Below, one piece after another: positions 5,772 through 8,479 of a stretch of 8,479 nt of DNA. A program made the position numbers and the translations under genes. Origin of the DNA: Syntrophomonadaceae bacterium (lineage in GTDB: Bacteria; Bacillota; Dethiobacteria; DTU022); assembly GCA_003558195.1 (NCBI GenBank), contig PWMM01000104.1, positions 1 through 8,479 on the forward strand, in the 5' to 3' direction. How positions within the stretch are numbered: position 1 is the first letter of the stretch; each line of letters starts with the position of its first letter. The notes beneath the pieces are model-generated. The model was not told the origin of the DNA and made no database searches. It saw nothing but the letters and a program-made list of their open reading frames with translations.

Positions 5772-5800
5772 ATAATAAAGGCTGCCCCAGTAATGATCAA
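5772..5800 (-). promoter_or_regulatory. Likely proximal promoter of the C26 gene
   Basis: On the minus strand TTGATC (5800-5795), a 17-base spacer and TATTAT (5777-5772) make a reasonable SigA-type promoter. Transcription would start near 5765, leaving a leader of about 30 bases before the ribosome-binding site and the ATC/ATT start. Confidence 0.4.
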
Positions 5801-5890
5801 GAAAAAAGGGGTGATGTTTATAAAAACCATTCAGGTAAACTAAAATAATGGCTGCTTATATCCTTTTCATTAATTGCCTGTAGTGCAATA

Positions 5891-5920
5891 AGTATAACTA
5901 TTTTTGCATAAAACTGTCAA
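5891..5920 (-). promoter_or_regulatory. Strong SigA-type promoter upstream of the C26 gene
   Basis: On the minus strand a consensus TTGACA (5920-5915), an 18-base spacer and TATACT (5896-5891) form the best promoter match in the window. Transcription would start near 5884, with a leader of roughly 150 bases before the C26 start. It shows that the C26 gene need not rely on read-through from the MFS gene. Confidence 0.55.
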
Positions 5921-6124
5921 CAAGGTGGAAAGGGTTTCTTTTTCTAGTAAGCGAACTATTGCCGTAAAGAACCTCTTCCTGCTTGATTGGAGGGCTTGTT
6001 TGTGCAAAAAAAAGAGTTACCCTTACCATTAATCAAAAGAAATCTTCTGTTAAACCGCTTTAATAACTTTACCATGTAAGAATGAATATACATTTACTCA
6101 TAAGTCTGAACCGATCCTGCTCTA

Positions 6125-7402
6125 TTATTTTTCTTCAAAACCCTGATCAAGATTTAAAGATTTCTGGAACTGGTATTTACCGCTGTAATAAAAAAAGCCA
6201 ATTGAAAGAAGGAAGGCGGTAATCCCTAAAATAATCCAGCTGTTTGTATAGGCTTCGCTGTAATCGGCGATAAGCCCGAATAGCGGCGGGGCAATCACGG
6301 TGCTGGCCCGGGGGAATATAAGGGCCAGGCCGGTGACTACTCCGATATATTCTTTTGATACCAGCTCGCTAATTGCTGTGAAGTAGATTGCGATTACGCC
6401 CAAAATGCAGAAGCCCAGTAAAAAAGAAAATAACACCAGGGCATAGGGCGGAAAAGATAACCTGCTGACTACAAGGCCATAGAAAAGAGCCAGGGTAGAA
6501 ATTAAAAAACCGAGTAGAAAAAGGCCTTTTCTACGATCGCCTTTTAGTGCTCTTTCGTTGAAATAGCCCCAGAAGGGCTGGCCGAGAATGCCACCAACAT
6601 GAAAAATCCCCAGGCCCAACCCGGCAAAAGTAGCGGTGGTTTCAAGGTCCCTGGTCAGGTACAGGGTATAGTGACCGGTAACAGAGGAGATGCTCATTCC
6701 AAAAATAATCCCCATGGAAAAGACACTTAACAAATACCTGTTTTTTAAGAGCCTCAACAGGTCTTCTTTTAAGGAAGTTCTTGGCAGATTACGCTTGACA
6801 TTATCTTCAGCATCAAGAGAGGAAGGTTGATGATAAAATTTAAATATAAAGGTGGTTATCAGCAGGGCAAAAATACTGCCCATAAAAAGGGCCGTTCGCC
6901 ACCCAAATATTTCTCCCAGGAAGGGAAGCATGACCGCGCCCAGTACTCCCCCCAGGCCTCCGCCGCCATGCACAATGCCCATGGAAAGACTTCTTTCAGC
7001 CGGAGTGGTTAACTCGATGATCCCCTTGTTCACTGCCGGGGTAATCATGCTGAAAGCGGTACCGGTAAAAAAAGCCAGGACTAGAATTATACTGAACAGT
7101 GGGGAAACAGAATGCAGCATGATCAAAATCGATACCAGTCCCACCCCCAGCACCAGTCCTTTTTTAGTGCCCAGGTAATCCGCTATCCTACCACTGAAAA
7201 TGGCTATAAAGACAGTACTTAAAAAGTAAAAGCTGGAGTAAAGGCCAACCTGGGTTCTGTTTAGCATAAACTCTTCTTGCACCAGGGGCAGTAAAGCTTT
7301 AAAGCCCTGGACATTGGCAAATACGGCGATGTAGGCGGTGGAGATAACCATTAGTAATAACCATGTTTTCGGGGTCTTATTAGTATTTTTTCTTGTTTTC
7401 AT
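6125..7402 (-). CDS. Major facilitator superfamily permease, substrate unknown
   Basis: This is a 425-residue, 12-helix secondary transporter of the inner membrane. The N-terminal half shows the MFS motif A between helices 2 and 3 (GRIADYLGTKKG, 71-82) and a glycine-rich helix 5 (residues 142-160, with HGGGGLGG and a following Pro) ending at GWR. A polar loop at about 190-222 joins the two halves. The second half has GYFNERALKGDRR in the matching loop and helices at about 225-410. The layout resembles organic-anion or nitrate-type MFS permeases, but no substrate signature is clear. The ATG at 7402 has only a modest ribosome-binding site (AGG at five bases, AAGGG further off). It lies upstream of the C26 gene on the same strand, 392 bases away with promoters between, so shared transcription is doubtful. 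It is divergent from the dockerin gene. Confidence 0.92.
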   Translation of the reverse strand: MKTRKNTNKTPKTWLLLMVISTAYIAVFANVQGFKALLPLVQEEFMLNRTQVGLYSSFYFLSTVFIAIFSGRIADYLGTKKGLVLGVGLVSILIMLHSVSPLFSIILVLAFFTGTAFSMITPAVNKGIIELTTPAERSLSMGIVHGGGGLGGVLGAVMLPFLGEIFGWRTALFMGSIFALLITTFIFKFYHQPSSLDAEDNVKRNLPRTSLKEDLLRLLKNRYLLSVFSMGIIFGMSISSVTGHYTLYLTRDLETTATFAGLGLGIFHVGGILGQPFWGYFNERALKGDRRKGLFLLGFLISTLALFYGLVVSRLSFPPYALVLFSFLLGFCILGVIAIYFTAISELVSKEYIGVVTGLALIFPRASTVIAPPLFGLIADYSEAYTNSWIILGITAFLLSIGFFYYSGKYQFQKSLNLDQGFEEK

Positions 7403-7943
7403 ATAAACCTGTCCCTTTGGCTGTTTAAGTTTGATTAACTAAAGCTGTAAATGGTGGCTGTTGCCAGTATTAGATTAACACAGGAAAGCGAGAATTGCAT
7501 TAGCGACTGGGATTATTATTTTTGAGCAAGTAAAACGAGGTTCTTTCTTTATCCCTTTTTTAAAAATAAATCCTTTGTTTAATAAGTGGATTAACCAGCC
7601 GGATAAACTTACTGAATCAAAATAATAGGAAAACAGCCCAGGCGAGTATTAAAATTTAGCCTCGAAGCTCCGGAATAATAGTTCGAATCTCCCCCTGTTT
7701 TAAATCCGTTTGGCCCAGGGCTGTATAATTGCTATTTGAAGACCCTGCCTATAAAAAGGTTTTAGGCAAGTTTTGCCGAAATAGTTCGTGGTAATCTTAA
7801 CAAAAACTGCTCAGGTATCCTGTAAAAGGTCTGGGCAGCGGACGCAGGGTGGGTTTAGCTTTTGCTTGATCCTGGTCCAAGCTGATTTTAAAAGGCCGGG
7901 TTATCACTGGCTAAAGAGCACTTCCTGTTTGGGTAATGGTTTT

Positions 7944-7992
7944 CCGGTAGTTAACTTCAGCCGGTAATACATTACCTCTAAAAGAACCGGTA
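7944..7992. repeat. Three CCGGTA copies upstream of the dockerin gene
   Basis: CCGGTA occurs at 7944-7949, 7961-7966 and 7987-7992, the last within AACCGGTA. The middle copy runs into the dyad GGTAAT-AC-ATTACC. The cluster ends just before the candidate -35 at 7995, so it could be a regulator-binding array. The repeats are short, and chance is not excluded. Confidence 0.25.
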
Positions 7993-7994
7993 TT

Positions 7995-8025
7995 TTGCCA
8001 GTTTAAAAGGCGTTCATGATATAAG
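7995..8025 (+). promoter_or_regulatory. Candidate promoter of the dockerin gene
   Basis: TTGCCA (7995-8000) matches the -35 consensus at five of six bases, and TATAAG (8020-8025) matches the -10 at five of six. The spacer of 19 bases is long. A start near 8032 would leave a 19-base leader containing the GGGGTG ribosome-binding site just before the ATG at 8051. Confidence 0.35.
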
Positions 8026-8050
8026 TGAAAAATGCGGGGTGAAGATAAAT

Positions 8051-8479
8051 ATGATAAAGTTCTCAACCTGTTTTATCATAGCAGCGTTGCTTTTAGCCCT
8101 GGTTATGCCAGTATACTTTGATGCGACCGGGCAGGCATTTGCTTTCGGCGATGTTAACCAGGACGGGTTAATTGATGTCCGTGATGTAGTAATGGTGATG
8201 AGGCATATCCTTGAGTTTGAGGCCCTTGATGAAACTGAGCAAAAGTTGGCTGATGTTAATGCCGATGGGGCAATTGATGTTCGCGATGCTACACTTTTAA
8301 TGCAAAAATCACTGGGCTTAATTGATCATTTTCCCGATCTTGACGAGGAAGCAGGTTGGATTAAAAAAATCATTATTGAAGATGGCATTTCTCCCGGGAA
8401 AAAGCTGGCTATTGTCATGCTTGATGTGGCTAACCCTGAAGACTATATTGTTAAAGTAGGGGAGACGAACCTTCAGTAC
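8051..8479 (+). CDS. Secreted protein with N-terminal dockerin module (3' end outside window)
   Basis: The frame is open from ATG 8051 to the window edge (143 codons). GGGGTG lies about nine bases upstream of the ATG. Residues 1-31 look like a Sec signal peptide: a short basic start, a hydrophobic core at 7-22 and an A-F-A cleavage site. A type I dockerin follows at about 33-91, with two calcium-binding F-hand repeats: D34-N36-D38-G39-I41-D42-D45 and D68-N70-D72-G73-I75-D76-D79. Both have the complete D-x-N-x-D-G-x-I-D-x-x-D pattern. Such modules dock onto cohesins, or simply stabilise surface proteins in bacteria without cellulosomes. From about residue 103 a new beta-rich domain seems to begin, which I do not recognise. 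The rest of the protein, and hence its function, is outside the window. Confidence 0.88.
   Translation, partial: MIKFSTCFIIAALLLALVMPVYFDATGQAFAFGDVNQDGLIDVRDVVMVMRHILEFEALDETEQKLADVNADGAIDVRDATLLMQKSLGLIDHFPDLDEEAGWIKKIIIEDGISPGKKLAIVMLDVANPEDYIVKVGETNLQY

Larger units (their letters stand above)
5733..6124. other. Intergenic region between the MFS gene and the C26 gene
   Basis: These 392 bases carry the two minus-strand promoters described separately and no gene that I can support. On the minus strand, after the MFS stop, an imperfect hairpin (6053-6029, TTAACAGAAGA pairing with a TCTTTTGATTAA-like arm, one bulge) is followed 15 bases later by eight T (6013-6006). This is a weak terminator candidate because the T run is not attached to the stem. 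Confidence 0.5.
7403..8050. other. Long divergent intergenic region between the MFS and dockerin genes
   Basis: These 648 bases hold no convincing gene. They must contain the leftward MFS promoter, for which I see no good -35/-10 pair, and the rightward dockerin promoter (candidate at 7995-8025). Structure present includes the separated dyad ACAGCCC/GGGCTGT (7633-7639 and 7718-7724), the bulged hairpin TGCCTA/TAGGCA (7746-7768), the dyad GGTAAT-AC-ATTACC (7963-7976) and a perfect TATAAT on the plus strand (7724-7729) with no suitable -35. Confidence 0.55.

Noticed and set aside
6827..7178. Plus-strand frames opposite the MFS gene (6827-7012 and 6852-7178)
   Set aside because: They lie antisense to a well-supported 12-helix permease and show no recognisable protein features.
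7660..7700. tRNA-like T-loop GTTCGAATC at 7681-7689
   Set aside because: The nine-base match is not accompanied by a foldable acceptor, D or anticodon arm, and no complement to the following CTCCCCC lies at the right distance upstream.
1..8479. CRISPR array, insertion sequence, phage or toxin-antitoxin system
   Set aside because: I looked for regularly spaced direct repeats, transposase-like frames and paired small genes and found none. The low-complexity tracts lie inside the tctC coding sequences.

Overview
The window reads as chromosomal DNA of a Gram-positive anaerobe, probably a clostridial (Bacillota) lineage. The indications are lipoprotein-type solute-binding proteins with Cys lipoboxes, SigA-like promoters, strong G-rich Shine-Dalgarno sites (AGGGGG in front of several genes), GTG and TTG starts, and a secreted dockerin-type protein. 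The extracytoplasmic solute-binding proteins are very acidic, which could fit a salt- or alkali-exposed cell surface; that is inference only.

Layout. The left three quarters are transcribed leftwards (minus strand). They hold a tripartite tricarboxylate transporter (TTT) locus: the solute-binding lipoprotein tctC copy 2 (3772-4833), then the membrane subunits tctB (2557-3045) and tctA (1021-2544), then a second, closely related tctC copy 1 (1-604, running off the left edge). A clear intrinsic terminator (3705-3738) separates tctC copy 2 from tctBA, and a 16-bp-arm hairpin (953-993) separates tctA from tctC copy 1. The two binding proteins are therefore probably expressed separately from the membrane pair. 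Upstream of the transporter, on the same strand, lie a class I glutamine amidotransferase-like hydrolase of the PuuD/peptidase C26 family (4977-5732) and a 12-helix MFS permease (6125-7402). At the right edge a plus-strand gene (8051 to the end) starts a secreted protein with a dockerin module at its N-terminus.

How the genes may work together. TctC binds a small carboxylate-type ligand outside the cell and TctA/TctB move it in using an ion gradient. The C26 enzyme cleaves gamma-glutamyl amide bonds, and the MFS protein is a second, single-chain permease. A shared role in taking up and breaking down organic acids or gamma-glutamyl compounds is possible, but only same-strand adjacency supports it.

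Most notable points. (1) The C26 gene has an intact catalytic triad and a well-conserved N-terminus but no ATG, GTG or TTG where translation must begin; the best-placed codon is ATC, five bases after a GGGAG ribosome-binding site. (2) tctC is duplicated around tctBA, with unusual glutamate-rich linkers that differ between the copies. (3) tctB starts at a TTG that overlaps the stop of an eight-codon leader ORF with a near-perfect ribosome-binding site. (4) The 711-bp tctC-tctB gap holds several dyads, including a 99-bp element bounded by a 16-bp near-perfect inverted repeat. Intergenic DNA is roomy throughout. I saw no tRNA, rRNA, CRISPR array, insertion sequence or phage gene.
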